DNA of 64,000 nucleotides, taken from NCBI RefSeq assembly GCF_002614725.1, contig NZ_MRZN01000016.1, positions 1-64,000 of the forward strand, written 5' to 3'. This DNA comes from Staphylococcus edaphicus. Its GTDB lineage: Bacteria; Bacillota; Bacilli; Staphylococcales; Staphylococcaceae. The translations under genes were made by a program, and so were the position numbers. Below are positions 40,069 through 49,050 of the stretch, piece by piece. The stretch's first letter is position 1, and every line of letters begins with the position of its first letter. Below the pieces are notes generated by a model. That model saw nothing but the letters and a program-made list of their open reading frames with translations. It searched no databases and was not told the DNA's origin.

Positions 40069-40314
40069 CTATTTATCTTCTTTATTTTTTGCATCTAAAA
40101 TATTTTTTACTTTATCTGGAGTTACATCATTACCTTCAGGATCGATTACTCTTGTGTTCTCGATTTGTTGTTTAAAGTTCTTTCTGAACGATTCTAAATA
40201 TGCTTTTCTAAGCTTTGATTGTTCCTTTGCTTCTTTTTCAGTTAGACCTTGTTCTTTTTTCTTCTTTGCTAATTCGTTTATTCTTTCTATATCTACACCA
40301 TCTTTTTGAGACAT
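40069..40314 (-). CDS. UPF0291/DUF896 (YnzC-like) protein
   Basis: An 81-aa helical protein: IERINELAKKKKEQGLTEKE, then LRKAYLESFRKNFKQQIENT and DPEGNDVTPDKVKNI, all hallmarks of DUF896. In Bacillus the family member YnzC is encoded with the SOS division inhibitor yneA; here it lies downstream of sosA in the same direction, so it may share SOS control despite a hairpin between them. GGAGG precedes ATG 40314. Molecular function unknown. Confidence 0.88.
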   Translation of the reverse strand: MSQKDGVDIERINELAKKKKEQGLTEKEAKEQSKLRKAYLESFRKNFKQQIENTRVIDPEGNDVTPDKVKNILDAKNKEDK

Positions 40315-40353
40315 GTTGAACCTCCGTAATTATTAATATAAAAAATATAACAA

Positions 40354-40382
40354 AAAAATGAACGAAACTAAATTGTTTCGCT
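40354..40382 (-). terminator. hairpin between sosA and the DUF896 gene
   Basis: GAGCGAAAC pairs with GTTTCGTTC around an AATTTA loop; the minus strand continues ATTTTTTTG. Likely ends most sosA transcripts. Confidence 0.7.
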
Positions 40383-40442
40383 CACCTTATCCCAGTCCCT
40401 ATTAACATGTTTACTAATTTTTCTATTTAGCATTTTAAATTC

Positions 40443-40676
40443 TTAATGCACTGATGCTATAACAGGTTGAGCATCTTGTTCGCTTGTTCTATCCAGTTTA
40501 GTACTATTTTGTTTACTATCTGAAACGTGTTGCGTCATTTGGTGATCAGTCATTTCGTACGTTTGTTCTGAATTCGCATTATTATATGCACTTAAAATAA
40601 ACAGTGCACACAGAATCATTGTCGCAATCAATACGACTGTATAAGCTTTTATTTGAGATTTATATATTTTCATCAT
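40443..40676 (-). CDS. sosA: SOS-induced cell division inhibitor SosA
   Basis: A 77-aa membrane protein with one N-terminal helix (YTVVLIATMILCALFILSAY) and an extracytoplasmic tail rich in Gln, Thr and Ser. It occupies the sosA position, divergent from lexA, with LexA boxes between. SosA halts division after DNA damage in staphylococci and is removed by proteolysis. The frame is open to a GTG at 40685, but AGGAG lies 8 nt before ATG 40676; that gives 77 aa, the size I recall for SosA. The assignment rests on context and topology because this protein is poorly conserved. Confidence 0.82.
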   Translation of the reverse strand: MMKIYKSQIKAYTVVLIATMILCALFILSAYNNANSEQTYEMTDHQMTQHVSDSKQNSTKLDRTSEQDAQPVIASVH

Positions 40677-40690
40677 TATTGTCACTCCTA

Positions 40691-40702
40691 GAACGTTTGT
40701 TT
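40691..40702. promoter_or_regulatory. LexA box 1 (sosA side)
   Basis: GAACGTTTGTTT fits the Gram-positive LexA core GAAC-N4-GTTC with one mismatch. It is 14 bp upstream of the sosA start. Confidence 0.65.
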
Positions 40703-40719
40703 GTATCTACACTTTATCA

Positions 40720-40731
40720 GAACACTTGTTC
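40720..40731. promoter_or_regulatory. LexA box 2
   Basis: GAACACTTGTTC is a perfect match to GAAC-N4-GTTC. It lies in the middle of the sosA-lexA spacer. Confidence 0.8.
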
Positions 40732-40748
40732 TAAGTCAAGGCCGAAAC

Positions 40749-40760
40749 GAACAAACGTTT
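40749..40760. promoter_or_regulatory. LexA box 3 (lexA side)
   Basis: GAACAAACGTTT, preceded by C, fits CGAAC-N4-GTTCG with one core mismatch. It lies 57 bp upstream of the lexA start. Confidence 0.7.
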
Positions 40761-40817
40761 GTAAAACGAATAAACACATGCTATAATTAGATTAAATTAA
40801 ATTAGGGAGTGCCTATT

Positions 40818-41441
40818 ATGAGAGAGTTAACAAAACGACAAAATGAAATTTTTGAATATATAAAACAGACAGTCCATTCAAAAGGATATCCTCCAAGTGT
40901 AAGGGAAATCGGCGAAGCTGTTGGTCTTGCATCTAGTTCAACAGTTCATGGCCACTTATCTAGATTAGAAGAAAAAGGTTATATAAGAAGAGATCCTACT
41001 AAACCACGTGCAATCGAAATCGTAACCGAACAGTTAGGCGAACCTGTTAATATGGAAGAAACAATTCATGTTCCAGTCATTGGTAAAGTTACAGCTGGTA
41101 TACCCATTACTGCTGTTGAAAATGTTGAAGAATATTTTCCTTTACCAGAACATTTCACGTCTACGCATAACAGTGATATTTTTATTCTGAATGTAGTTGG
41201 GGATAGTATGATTGAAGCCGGTATTTTAGATGGAGACAAAGTGATAGTCAGAAGCCAAACAATTGCTGAAAATGGCGATATCATTGTTGCTATGACAGAA
41301 GAAAATGAAGCTACTGTCAAACGGTTCTTTAAAGAAAAAACTCAATACCGTTTACAACCAGAAAATAGTACAATGGATCCTATTTACTTAGATCAAGTTA
41401 CGGTATTAGGTAAAGTTGTTGGATTATTTAGAGAAATGTAA
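40818..41441 (+). CDS. lexA: SOS response repressor LexA
   Basis: A 207-aa repressor-protease. The N-terminal winged helix ([36 protein letters not shown]) binds the boxes upstream. The C-terminal S24 domain has the self-cleavage bond Ala93-Gly94 (KVTAGIP), nucleophile Ser130 ([10 protein letters not shown]) and general base Lys168 (ATVKRF). RecA filaments on damaged DNA trigger cleavage. GGGAGTG before ATG 40818 rules out the GTG at 40809. It is autoregulated. Confidence 0.97.
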   Translation: MRELTKRQNEIFEYIKQTVHSKGYPPSVREIGEAVGLASSSTVHGHLSRLEEKGYIRRDPTKPRAIEIVTEQLGEPVNMEETIHVPVIGKVTAGIPITAVENVEEYFPLPEHFTSTHNSDIFILNVVGDSMIEAGILDGDKVIVRSQTIAENGDIIVAMTEENEATVKRFFKEKTQYRLQPENSTMDPIYLDQVTVLGKVVGLFREM

Positions 41442-41476
41442 CTTATTATGTAATACCATTAATGACACTCTCAAAG

Positions 41477-41513
41477 AAATAAGCGGGTGCGCTATTGCGC
41501 ATCCGCTTATTTC
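41477..41513 (+). terminator. lexA terminator
   Basis: AAATAAGCGGGTGCGC pairs with GCGCATCCGCTTATTT around TATT. It overlaps the stop codon of a small convergent frame (41507-41587). Confidence 0.85.
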
Positions 41514-41587
41514 TTACTCTTTTTCTCTAATACTTCTTTTACTTTTTCAAGTATATCTTCTGTATGTTCTTTTTTATTTGTTGTCAT
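41507..41587 (-). CDS. small 26-aa open frame between lexA and the CAP-domain gene
   Basis: Minus strand encodes MTTNKKEHTEDILEKVKEVL and then EKKSKK, a highly charged, probably helical peptide. GAGG lies about 9 nt upstream of ATG 41587. It is 53 bp downstream of the CAP-domain gene in the same direction and its stop sits in the lexA terminator hairpin. Codon use looks staphylococcal. No family recognised; could be a real micro-protein or chance. Confidence 0.45.
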   Translation of the reverse strand: MTTNKKEHTEDILEKVKEVLEKKSKK

Positions 41588-41640
41588 AACTTAGTCATCC
41601 TCACAAATTAAGCATACCCGTAAACAACAATTATCAAACA

Positions 41641-42663
41641 TTATCCTGTATAGTTTTCAGTCCAATAAGGTTGCCTATTGTCATTAAAATCGACACCTAC
41701 ACCAAGTGTACTAAATGCTTCTTTAAGTATATTCTTTCTATGACCCAAAGAATTCATCAAACCTTGATGCGCGTATATACTACTAGGTTGACCATATGCC
41801 AAGTTCTCACCAGCTGCATTAAAATCATGGCCATCTGCCTCTAACCTGTCAAAAGGAGATTCTCCAGATAAATTGTTATGATCAAAATAGTTATGATCTG
41901 CCATATCTTTGCTGTGCTTTCTAGCAGTATCTGAAATACTAGATGAATACGTCAATGGACTCAAATCGTGTTGAACTCTTTCAGCATTAACTAAATCATA
42001 GTTTTGTAATTCAAAGCTTTGTGCTAAACCTTCAGATGGCGCTCCATACTGTTGTTGTAGTTGGCTTTCCATTTTATCGCTAACTTGTAAAAGAGCAGTT
42101 AAATTATTGTTCTCATGTTTATCATAAAATGCTGTTGTATAAATACGGTCTTTATGAAAATTATCATATTCATCATCTTGCACATCAAATTTCACATTAC
42201 CTTTTTGCTTTTCTTTAATAGGTTCACCTAATCTATCTCGTACAATTTGCTTAGGCGTACCATATTTTATTTTAGATTTTGCAGAAATTACATTTTGATT
42301 ACTATATAACGCATTTACTTTATCATCAATGTAACTTACCATTACAAATGCTCTATAATTATCAGAATGGTACGTATACCATTGCGTTCCATATTCGTTT
42401 GATGTGACACGTTTGGCTTTACCAAGTTTATGTTCAACGTCTTGCTTTGCCATATTCATTTGAATATTATTTACAGCAAAGTCCTGTTTGTTAGGTACTT
42501 TCAACGCATCATTAGTTGCTGTTTTATTTGAAGACCAACCATCTACACTTGATTGTAATTGTTTTTGTAATGAAGTCATAGGTGCAGTTTCTTTGATTGG
42601 AACTACTAATACAATAATCAGGAAAATAACTATATATAATAAAAATCTTCTGATACTTAACAC
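41641..42663 (-). CDS. CAP/SCP-domain secreted or membrane-anchored protein
   Basis: A 340-aa protein with an N-terminal hydrophobic anchor (FLLYIVIFLIIVLVVP), a middle CAP-associated domain (about 60-205; DVEHKLGKAKRVTSNEYGTQ, IRYGTP-like IKYGTPKQIVRDRLG) and a C-terminal CAP domain (about 222-338; NAERVQHDLSPL, ARKHSKDMADHNYFDH, AAGENLAYG, LGHRKNILKEAF, PYWTENYTG). Bacterial CAP proteins of this layout are surface proteins of unknown role. It starts at GTG 42663, 12 bp after guaC, probably by translational coupling because the local ribosome-binding site is weak. Confidence 0.85.
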   Translation of the reverse strand: MLSIRRFLLYIVIFLIIVLVVPIKETAPMTSLQKQLQSSVDGWSSNKTATNDALKVPNKQDFAVNNIQMNMAKQDVEHKLGKAKRVTSNEYGTQWYTYHSDNYRAFVMVSYIDDKVNALYSNQNVISAKSKIKYGTPKQIVRDRLGEPIKEKQKGNVKFDVQDDEYDNFHKDRIYTTAFYDKHENNNLTALLQVSDKMESQLQQQYGAPSEGLAQSFELQNYDLVNAERVQHDLSPLTYSSSISDTARKHSKDMADHNYFDHNNLSGESPFDRLEADGHDFNAAGENLAYGQPSSIYAHQGLMNSLGHRKNILKEAFSTLGVGVDFNDNRQPYWTENYTG

Positions 42664-42675
42664 CCACTATAACTT

Positions 42676-43653
42676 TTAGTCTCTGTCACCATTGAAAATT
42701 GAATTTCTAACAATTACATAATCTACTTTTCTTAATGATTTTAAATCATTACCACCGGCATAAGAAATCGAACTTTGTAAATCTTGTTGCATTTCAATTA
42801 GTGTGTCAAATAGTGATCCTTTATGTTCTACAAACATTTTTTTACCTTCAACATTTTTGTGTTCACCTTTTTGGAATTCAGATGCGCTACCAAAATATTC
42901 TTTATACATTTTGCCATCTAATTCAACCGTTTCTCCTGGTGATTCTTCATGAGCTGCAAATAATGATCCGACCATTACCATAGAAGCTCCAAAACGAATT
43001 GATTTCGCTATATCACCATGCGTTCTAATACCACCATCAGCAATAATAGGTTTACGAGCTGCTTTACTGCAATGGTTTAAAGCAGATAGTTGCCATCCAC
43101 CCGTACCAAATCCTGTTTTTATTTTAGTGATACATACTCTTCCTGGTCCAATACCAACTTTGGTTGCATCCGCGCCAGCATTTTCTAATTCACGCACCCC
43201 TTCAGGCGTACCTACATTACCTGCGATAACAAATACTTCTGGAATGTGTTTTTTAATATGTTTAATCATATTAATTACTGAATCAGAATGGCCATGAGCT
43301 ATATCAATTGTAATATAATCTGGGATTACACTTTCAGCAGCCAACTTTTCAACAAAACCAAATTCACGTTCCTTAACACCAACTGAAATTGAAGCAAACA
43401 GACCTTTTTCTTGCATCTTTTTAGTAAAAGGAATACGACCTTCTTCATCAAATCTATGCATAATATAGAAATAATCATTTTCTGCGAACCATTCTGCTAA
43501 TTCTTCATTCATTACTGTTTGCATATTAGCTGGCACGACTGGTAGTTTAAAACTTCTCGGTCCAAACTGAACTGTTGTATCACACTCTGAGCGGCTATTA
43601 ACAATACATTTATTCGGTATAAGTTGTATATCTTCGTAATCAAAAATTTTCAT
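42676..43653 (-). CDS. guaC: GMP reductase GuaC
   Basis: A 325-aa IMPDH-family enzyme that deaminates GMP to IMP with NADPH, returning guanine nucleotides to the purine pool. Features: [56 protein letters not shown] with the catalytic Cys of RVCITK, and [19 protein letters not shown]. It lacks the CBS pair of true IMP dehydrogenases and has the shorter GMPR length. AGGAG precedes ATG 43653. Confidence 0.96.
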   Translation of the reverse strand: MKIFDYEDIQLIPNKCIVNSRSECDTTVQFGPRSFKLPVVPANMQTVMNEELAEWFAENDYFYIMHRFDEEGRIPFTKKMQEKGLFASISVGVKEREFGFVEKLAAESVIPDYITIDIAHGHSDSVINMIKHIKKHIPEVFVIAGNVGTPEGVRELENAGADATKVGIGPGRVCITKIKTGFGTGGWQLSALNHCSKAARKPIIADGGIRTHGDIAKSIRFGASMVMVGSLFAAHEESPGETVELDGKMYKEYFGSASEFQKGEHKNVEGKKMFVEHKGSLFDTLIEMQQDLQSSISYAGGNDLKSLRKVDYVIVRNSIFNGDRD

Positions 43654-43844
43654 AGTTTAACAAACTCCTAACATTTTTAATAAAACATTTATATAATGGT
43701 AAGATTTTCATGATGTTTATAATCATTATTAATAGAAATAATAGATAGTTTTATCAATTTTCCGAACAATAACTTTTTACATATCTTTACCAATAGATAA
43801 TATACATTGTTTTATATCAAATGTAAACTGACTTTAGTCGTAAA

Positions 43845-44114
43845 TTACCAACTTGATTTTTTCACGCCAGGAATTTGACCTTTATGCGCATATTCTCTAA
43901 ATGCAATACGTGACATTTCAAATTTACGATAAACACCTCTTGGTCTACCTGTCACTTTACATCTACGTGTTAATCTTGTAGGAGAAGCATCTCTAGGTAA
44001 TTTTCTTAACGCTTCATAATCTCCTTTTGCTTTTAATTCTTTTCTTAATTCATAATAATGTGCAACAAGCTGCTCTCTTTTTTGCTCTTTTGCTATTTTA
44101 GATTTTTTTGCCAT
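43845..44114 (-). CDS. rpsN2: 30S ribosomal protein S14, zinc-independent paralogue RpsN2
   Basis: An 89-aa S14 of the long form. It has only one cysteine ([13 protein letters not shown]) and none of the CXXC pairs of the zinc-binding short S14, so it is the C-minus paralogue that can replace the zinc form when zinc is scarce. The C-terminus [19 protein letters not shown] is conserved. A Zur-like box at 44136-44158 precedes it. It is divergent from an L33 gene with its own Zur-like box. Confidence 0.95.
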   Translation of the reverse strand: MAKKSKIAKEQKREQLVAHYYELRKELKAKGDYEALRKLPRDASPTRLTRRCKVTGRPRGVYRKFEMSRIAFREYAHKGQIPGVKKSSW

Positions 44115-44135
44115 TTATATTTTAGCTCCTTTTCA

Positions 44136-44158
44136 TAAATCGTAATGTTTACGTTTTA
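44136..44158. promoter_or_regulatory. Zur-like box upstream of rpsN2
   Basis: An inverted repeat centred on CGTAATGTTTACG; it matches the 23-bp Zur consensus (left arm TAAATCGTAAT, right arm ATTACGATTTA) at all but two positions of the arms. It lies 22 bp upstream of the rpsN2 start codon. Confidence 0.75.
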
Positions 44159-44307
44159 TATAATAACATAATTTTCTAGCGATTCAATGCTTAAAAGTAT
44201 TACTTTTATAAATAAAGTTTCAAATTTCTTTTCAAACAACCTATTTAAGTTTGCTCTTCAGCAAAACAAAATATAATTGAAAAATCATTATTTATATGCT
44301 AAAATTT

Positions 44308-44330
44308 TAAAACGTAATCATTACTATTAA
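44308..44330. promoter_or_regulatory. Zur-like box upstream of rpmG
   Basis: A 23-bp inverted repeat with core CGTAATCATTAC and flanks TAAA and TATTAA; about three mismatches to the Zur consensus arms. It lies 17 bp upstream of the rpmG TTG start and would cover its promoter. Confidence 0.75.
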
Positions 44331-44346
44331 GAAAGAGGTGTTAACT

Positions 44347-44496
44347 TTGCGCATAAATATTACATTAGCATGTACGGAATGTGGCGATCGTAACTATATT
44401 TCTACGAAAAATAAGCGTAATCATCCTGAACGAATTGAACTTAAAAAGTTTTGTCCAAGATTAAATAAATATACTTTACATCGAGAAACAAAATAA
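44347..44496 (+). CDS. rpmG: 50S ribosomal protein L33, type 2
   Basis: A 49-aa protein too short for most gene finders: [20 protein letters not shown], then [20 protein letters not shown] and RETK. It keeps one CXXC pair (Cys9, Cys12) and a single later Cys (FCPRL) where zinc-binding L33 has a second pair, so zinc binding is probably lost or weak. The start is TTG 44347 with AGAGGTG upstream. The Zur-like box in front suggests induction under zinc limitation, together with rpsN2. Confidence 0.93.
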   Translation: MRINITLACTECGDRNYISTKNKRNHPERIELKKFCPRLNKYTLHRETK

Positions 44497-44590
44497 TTAA
44501 ATTCAATGCTTACCTTTTAAATACGACATTTAAAATTTATAATGCCATTATTTGTAACATGTATATCATGATAGTTTTAAAGGTATTGCT

Positions 44591-44626
44591 CACACTGCCA
44601 ACAAAGTCACGAACTCTGCTGGCAGT
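44591..44626 (+). terminator. terminator downstream of rpmG
   Basis: CACTGCCA pairs with TGGCAGTG with inner pairing, followed by TTTTTT. It is about 95 nt after rpmG, whose transcript it probably ends. The arm sequence resembles that of 22365-22400. Confidence 0.75.
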
Positions 44627-44987
44627 GTTTTTTATTCATGTTTTACATAAGTATCACCTTATATAGTAATTATGCTTCATGCTTTCCCCTTGAGCATTAT
44701 CAGACATTCCCCCCTATTTTATAACAATAAAAATATTGGCCTATGATTTATAAACATATAAATCATGCAAATATCTATGTAAAAAAGGTCCATGTTAAAC
44801 ATATTGACAATGCATCTAACTAAATAGATATTTTACCACTATGCCTTTCACAAATATTTTTAATCAGCTTATTCTCATAATTTATTTAACGTTAAAATCA
44901 TCTAACAATATATAACATTTTTGTTCGTTGTTTTAATAATTTAAATCTATTTATAATATAAGTAATTAATAAAGGAGAGGAAATTAT
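44627..44987. other. AT-rich spacer upstream of the YxeA-like gene
   Basis: About 360 bp without an open frame. No repeat or riboswitch recognised; the promoter of the following gene must lie near its right end. Confidence 0.4.
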
Positions 44988-45383
44988 TTGAAAAAATTTA
45001 TAATTACATTAATCTGTTTCTGTCTTACTGTCATTTTGGGTTTGATTGCATTATCCATATATACTACAAAAAGTTCACATAGTGACAATGAAGCACTTCA
45101 ATTAATGGACCAACTAAATCCATTAACTAAAGAAAAAGATGCTTATATTATTACAAAACGAAAACCTGACCAATTATTAGAGCATAATAGAGTCGAATAT
45201 ACACAAGATGCCGTTGATGAAAATGGAAATGTTATCAAGTTAACTATCACCGCAGTAGAAAAACTACAACCAAACCGTTACTTAAGAGTCCCCCACAAAG
45301 GAAAGCATGTTGAAACCTTTGAAGAAGTTAGCGAAAAACAAGTGCCCTCTGAAACATTAAAAAAATTACATACTCTGGATTAA
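44988..45383 (+). CDS. YxeA family (DUF1093) secreted or anchored protein
   Basis: A 131-aa protein with a hydrophobic N-terminus (FIITLICFCLTVILGLIALS) acting as signal or anchor and a small extracellular beta-rich domain (EYTQDAVDENGNVIKLTITA, NRYLRVPHKGKHVETFEEV) characteristic of YxeA/DUF1093. It starts with TTG 44988 and AAAGGAGAGG upstream. Function unknown; relatives are often near antimicrobial-peptide or stress genes. It is convergent with katA. Confidence 0.8.
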   Translation: MKKFIITLICFCLTVILGLIALSIYTTKSSHSDNEALQLMDQLNPLTKEKDAYIITKRKPDQLLEHNRVEYTQDAVDENGNVIKLTITAVEKLQPNRYLRVPHKGKHVETFEEVSEKQVPSETLKKLHTLD

Positions 45384-45396
45384 TGTTGAAATATTA

Positions 45397-45585
45397 AAAA
45401 GGCTAGGACATCATTGATTCATCCTAACCTCCTTAAAGTCCCACTAACTCAATAAATTGAGAAGTGGGACTTATGCATGAGCCAAAGCTCAAGTAATCGT
45501 TTTTAATTTTTTAGCACTATTCATCTTTACAGGGGCGGACGACGAAATCATTTTAATAAAATCAGATTTCTGTCCCCCTCCTTTA
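45397..45585. repeat. composite intergenic repeat with two hairpins
   Basis: Same modular order as 31692-31866: GGCTAGGACAT with TTCATCCTAACCTCC; a middle hairpin (AAGTCCCACT, 45436-45445, with AGTGGGACTT, 45463-45472); then AGGGGCGGAC...GAAATC with GATTTCTGTCCCCCTCC (45531-45582). It separates two convergent genes and can terminate both. Confidence 0.7.
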
Positions 45586-45639
45586 ACAATTAGCTTCATT
45601 AAAATAATAATAATACGCTCTATCTTGAATCACGATTGA

Positions 45640-47127
45640 TTAATCTTTCACTTCGAGATCCACATCATTAATATCAATACCTAATGCTTTAGCTACGCCT
45701 TTTCCGTATTCACTATCAGCTTTATAACAATGACGAATATGACGATGTTGTACTTCTAATGTTGTGCCTTGCATTTCATTAGCAGTATTTTCAAAAATAC
45801 GTTCTTGTTGTTCTTTAGATTGCAATCTAAATAATCGACCTGGTTGTTCAAAGTAATTATCGTCGTCTTCTCTGAAGTCATATTCATATGCTTCGCCTTC
45901 AACTTTTAACCCTGGTTTTTTGAATTCAGGTTGATCTTCAAATGCACCAGTACTATTTGGATAATAATGTGTACTACCACCTTGGTTGTTATCTAAAATT
46001 CTCATTTGACCATCTCTACTAAACGGACAAATATTTTCTATACCTACACCTTTAGGTTGGTTTACTGGAATTTGCCAATGATTGACGCCTAATCTATAGC
46101 GTTGTGCATCACCATACGAGAATAAACGACCTTGTAACATTCTATCCGGTGAAAAATCAATACCAGGTACAATATTTGTTGGCGCGAAAGCAGCTTGTTC
46201 TACATCTTGGAAATAATTATCAGGGTTACGATTAAGTTCCCATTCCCCAACTTCTATTAATGGATAATCACCTTTATACCAAACTTTTGTTAAGTCAAAA
46301 GGATTATCTTTATGATTTCTAGCTTGTTCTTCAGTCATAACTTGAATATATAGCTTCCATTTTGGATAATCTTTGTTTTCTATTGCTTCAAATAAATCAC
46401 GTTGTGAGGATTCTCTATCATTTGCAATAATATTAGCCGCTTCATCCGGTTGTAAATTCTCAATACCTTGTTGTGTTCTGTGATGGAATTTTACCCATAC
46501 ACGTTCACCTTTATCATTGTACATTGAATACGTATGCGAACCGAATCCGTGCATATTTCTAAAACCTTTTGGAATACCACGATCTGACATTAATATTGTA
46601 ACTTGGTGTAAAGCTTCTGGTAACGATGTCCAAAAGTCCCAGTTGTTTTGTGCACTACGCATATTTGTTCTTGGATCACGTTTAACTGCATGGTTTAAAC
46701 TTGCAAAAAGTTTTGGATCTCTAAAGAAGAATACTGGCGTATTATTACCAACTAGATCCCAATTACCTTCATCTGTATAGAATTTCAACGCAAAACCACG
46801 GATATCACGTTCTGCATCTGCTGCACCACGTTCACCAGCTACTGTTGAGAAACGTGCAAACATTTCAGTTTGTTTACCTACTTCTGAAAAAATACTTGCT
46901 GACGTATACTGTGTAATATCATTCGTTACCGTAAAAGTACCAAATGCGCCTGAACCTTTAGCGTGCATACGGCGTTCTGGAATCACTTCTCTATCGAAGT
47001 GAGCCATTTGTTCTAAAAAGTACCAATCTTGCATTACTAATGGGCCTCTAGGACCTGCTGTCATACTATTTTCTCTATCGGAGACTGGCGCACCAAATAG
47101 GCTTGTCAATTTTTTATTATTGCTCAT
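45640..47127 (-). CDS. katA: catalase KatA
   Basis: A 495-aa small-subunit haem catalase that splits hydrogen peroxide. Distal haem residues are His55 ([14 protein letters not shown]) and the Asn in [15 protein letters not shown]; the proximal tyrosine is in [12 protein letters not shown] near residue 338. The NADPH-binding and wrapping segments ([20 protein letters not shown]) are present. GGGGGA precedes the ATG. A PerR-like box 27 bp upstream fits peroxide induction. Confidence 0.97.
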   Translation of the reverse strand: MSNNKKLTSLFGAPVSDRENSMTAGPRGPLVMQDWYFLEQMAHFDREVIPERRMHAKGSGAFGTFTVTNDITQYTSASIFSEVGKQTEMFARFSTVAGERGAADAERDIRGFALKFYTDEGNWDLVGNNTPVFFFRDPKLFASLNHAVKRDPRTNMRSAQNNWDFWTSLPEALHQVTILMSDRGIPKGFRNMHGFGSHTYSMYNDKGERVWVKFHHRTQQGIENLQPDEAANIIANDRESSQRDLFEAIENKDYPKWKLYIQVMTEEQARNHKDNPFDLTKVWYKGDYPLIEVGEWELNRNPDNYFQDVEQAAFAPTNIVPGIDFSPDRMLQGRLFSYGDAQRYRLGVNHWQIPVNQPKGVGIENICPFSRDGQMRILDNNQGGSTHYYPNSTGAFEDQPEFKKPGLKVEGEAYEYDFREDDDNYFEQPGRLFRLQSKEQQERIFENTANEMQGTTLEVQHRHIRHCYKADSEYGKGVAKALGIDINDVDLEVKD

Positions 47128-47153
47128 TATTTTTCCCCCTTACATCATCTAGA

Positions 47154-47168
47154 TAATAATTATTATTA
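47154..47168. promoter_or_regulatory. PerR-like box upstream of katA
   Basis: TAATAATTATTATTA matches the PerR consensus TTATAATTATTATAA at 13 of 15 positions and lies within a larger near-palindrome (CTAGATAATA...TTATCTAG, 47149-47172) 27 bp before the katA start codon. Confidence 0.75.
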
Positions 47169-47346
47169 TCTAGTATTTATTTTAATGTATCCTGCAAGCA
47201 AAAGCAAATGTTGGAATACTATTTTATAGACAATTTTCGAAATATTTAAACATTTTGTGACTATTAGCAATAAAAAGCATTGCTTGTACTACATAAAAGC
47301 ATTAAAATGGAATATATAAATTTTAATCGAATATAGGAGACTTTTT

Positions 47347-48792
47347 ATGGCACAAAACAATATGAATCGCGGTTTAAATTCTCGTCATATTTCAATGATT
47401 GCAATTGGTGGTGCCATTGGTACTGGACTTTTTGTTGCAACTGGGAATGTCATTTCCCAAGCAGGACCTGGTGGCGCTATATTAGCTTATTTGATTATTG
47501 GAATTATGTTGTATTTCCTAATGTCATCGATTGGTGAGTTAGCAACTTTTTATCCTGTTTCAGGATCGTTTAGTTCCTATTCTACACGGTTTGTAGATAA
47601 ATCATTAGGCTTTACTATGGGGTGGCTGTACTGGGCAATATGGTTGCTTGTAACGAGTGTTGATATTATTATTTCTTCCAGCGTACTTTATTACTGGGAT
47701 GCCTTTCAATTTTTTAGCCCAGTAACATGGAGCATTATTTTCTTATGTTTACTGTTTTTATTAAATATATTTTCTGTGAAAGCATTTGGAGAAACAGAAT
47801 TTTGGTTGTCACTCATTAAAGTTATAACGATAATTGCTTTTATTGTTATCGGTGTATTGACCATCGTTGGTATATTGGGTGGCAAGACTTACGGATTAAG
47901 TAATTACACAACGGGTGAAGCACCTTTCGTTGGTGGCGTTTCAGGTTTTCTTGGCGTACTCCTAGTAGCAGGATTTTCAGTTGGTGGCACTGAAGTAGTT
48001 GCTGTTACTGCAGGTGAATCATCTAACCCTGATCGCTCAATGCCAAAAGCGATTAAACAAGTATTTTGGAGAATCCTACTCTTTTACGTATTATCAATCG
48101 CCGTAATATCAGCTATTATACCTTATACAGATCCAATGTTATTGAATAAAAATGAGTCTGTGTCTCAAAGCCCGTTCACTATCGTTTTTGATCGCGTTGG
48201 CATTGCGTTTGCTGCTTCAGTTATTAATGCTGTGATATTGACTTCGTTGTTATCAGCCGCAAATTCTGGAATCTATACTACAAGCAGGATGCTGTACTCT
48301 ATGGCAGAAGATAGACAAGCACCAAAATTCTTATCTAAGTTAAATAAGACAACTAAATTGCCTATGACTGCACTAATCGCTACATTTGTAATTGTTTTAT
48401 TTATCATCATACTTGCGCAATTCAAGTCAGACATTGTATTTACCTTATTAAATATTATTGGGTCTCTTGTAATTGTAGTTTGGGGATCTAGTATTTTAGC
48501 TCAAATCAGATTACGCTCTGCTATAAAAAAACAAAACAAGGATCCAAATGAAGTCCTTCCTTATAAAGCACCATTTTATCCATTTGGACCCATCATTGTA
48601 ATTATAGCCCTATTGTTTTTATTTGTAGGTAATTCATTGGGAGCAGCACTTTCAGGTGATATTAGTGCATTATTCCGCAATATCTCGCCAATGATTATTT
48701 TAGCTTTAATCTATCTTGGGCATAAATTCATTAGAAAAACTAAGATTGTTAAATTAAAGGATATAGATTTAGCAAAACACGATTTCAAATAA
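47347..48792 (+). CDS. amino acid permease, AAT/LysP-type APC family
   Basis: A 481-aa twelve-helix permease. The first helix motif SMIAIGGAIGTGLFVATGN and FGETEFWLSLIKVITIIAFI are typical of the AAT branch of APC transporters (lysine, GABA, aromatic and other amino acid permeases); AGFSVGGTEVVAVTAGESSN is the sixth-helix region. The substrate is not certain; lysine-type is a guess. GGAGA lies upstream of ATG 47347. Divergent from katA, as in S. aureus. Confidence 0.87.
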   Translation: MAQNNMNRGLNSRHISMIAIGGAIGTGLFVATGNVISQAGPGGAILAYLIIGIMLYFLMSSIGELATFYPVSGSFSSYSTRFVDKSLGFTMGWLYWAIWLLVTSVDIIISSSVLYYWDAFQFFSPVTWSIIFLCLLFLLNIFSVKAFGETEFWLSLIKVITIIAFIVIGVLTIVGILGGKTYGLSNYTTGEAPFVGGVSGFLGVLLVAGFSVGGTEVVAVTAGESSNPDRSMPKAIKQVFWRILLFYVLSIAVISAIIPYTDPMLLNKNESVSQSPFTIVFDRVGIAFAASVINAVILTSLLSAANSGIYTTSRMLYSMAEDRQAPKFLSKLNKTTKLPMTALIATFVIVLFIIILAQFKSDIVFTLLNIIGSLVIVVWGSSILAQIRLRSAIKKQNKDPNEVLPYKAPFYPFGPIIVIIALLFLFVGNSLGAALSGDISALFRNISPMIILALIYLGHKFIRKTKIVKLKDIDLAKHDFK

Positions 48793-48849
48793 TAAAATCC
48801 CACGATTAATAATTATTTTTCATCATGGGTTACACTCAAAACAAACACA

Positions 48850-48882
48850 GAGGCTAGGACAATATTAATTCGTCCTAGCCTC
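48850..48882 (+). terminator. terminator made from the GAGGCTAGGAC repeat
   Basis: GAGGCTAGGAC (48850-48860) pairs perfectly with GTCCTAGCCTC (48872-48882), then a short T-rich stretch. Part of the intergenic repeat family; following sequence (TCTTCAATATTGTTAGTAGATG) resembles the middle of the 31692-31866 element. Confidence 0.75.
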
Positions 48883-49050
48883 TTCAATATTGTTAGTAGA
48901 TGATTATGTGAGGTTTCAATCCTATTCATTTCCTTACTTGATTTATATAAATTGTATCACTGCAGTTATTGAATAGGATTCTATTATTTTCAGTTAACTT
49001 AAATTATAGTATAATGAGTTTAACAATTATGTAATTTAGAGGTGGAAACT

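Noticed and set aside
44627-44987. Possible small RNA or riboswitch in the rpmG-YxeA spacer
   Set aside because: AT-rich with no stable conserved stem beyond the rpmG terminator.
47169-47346. Lysine riboswitch before the amino-acid permease
   Set aside because: Too short after the PerR region and without the conserved L-box helices.
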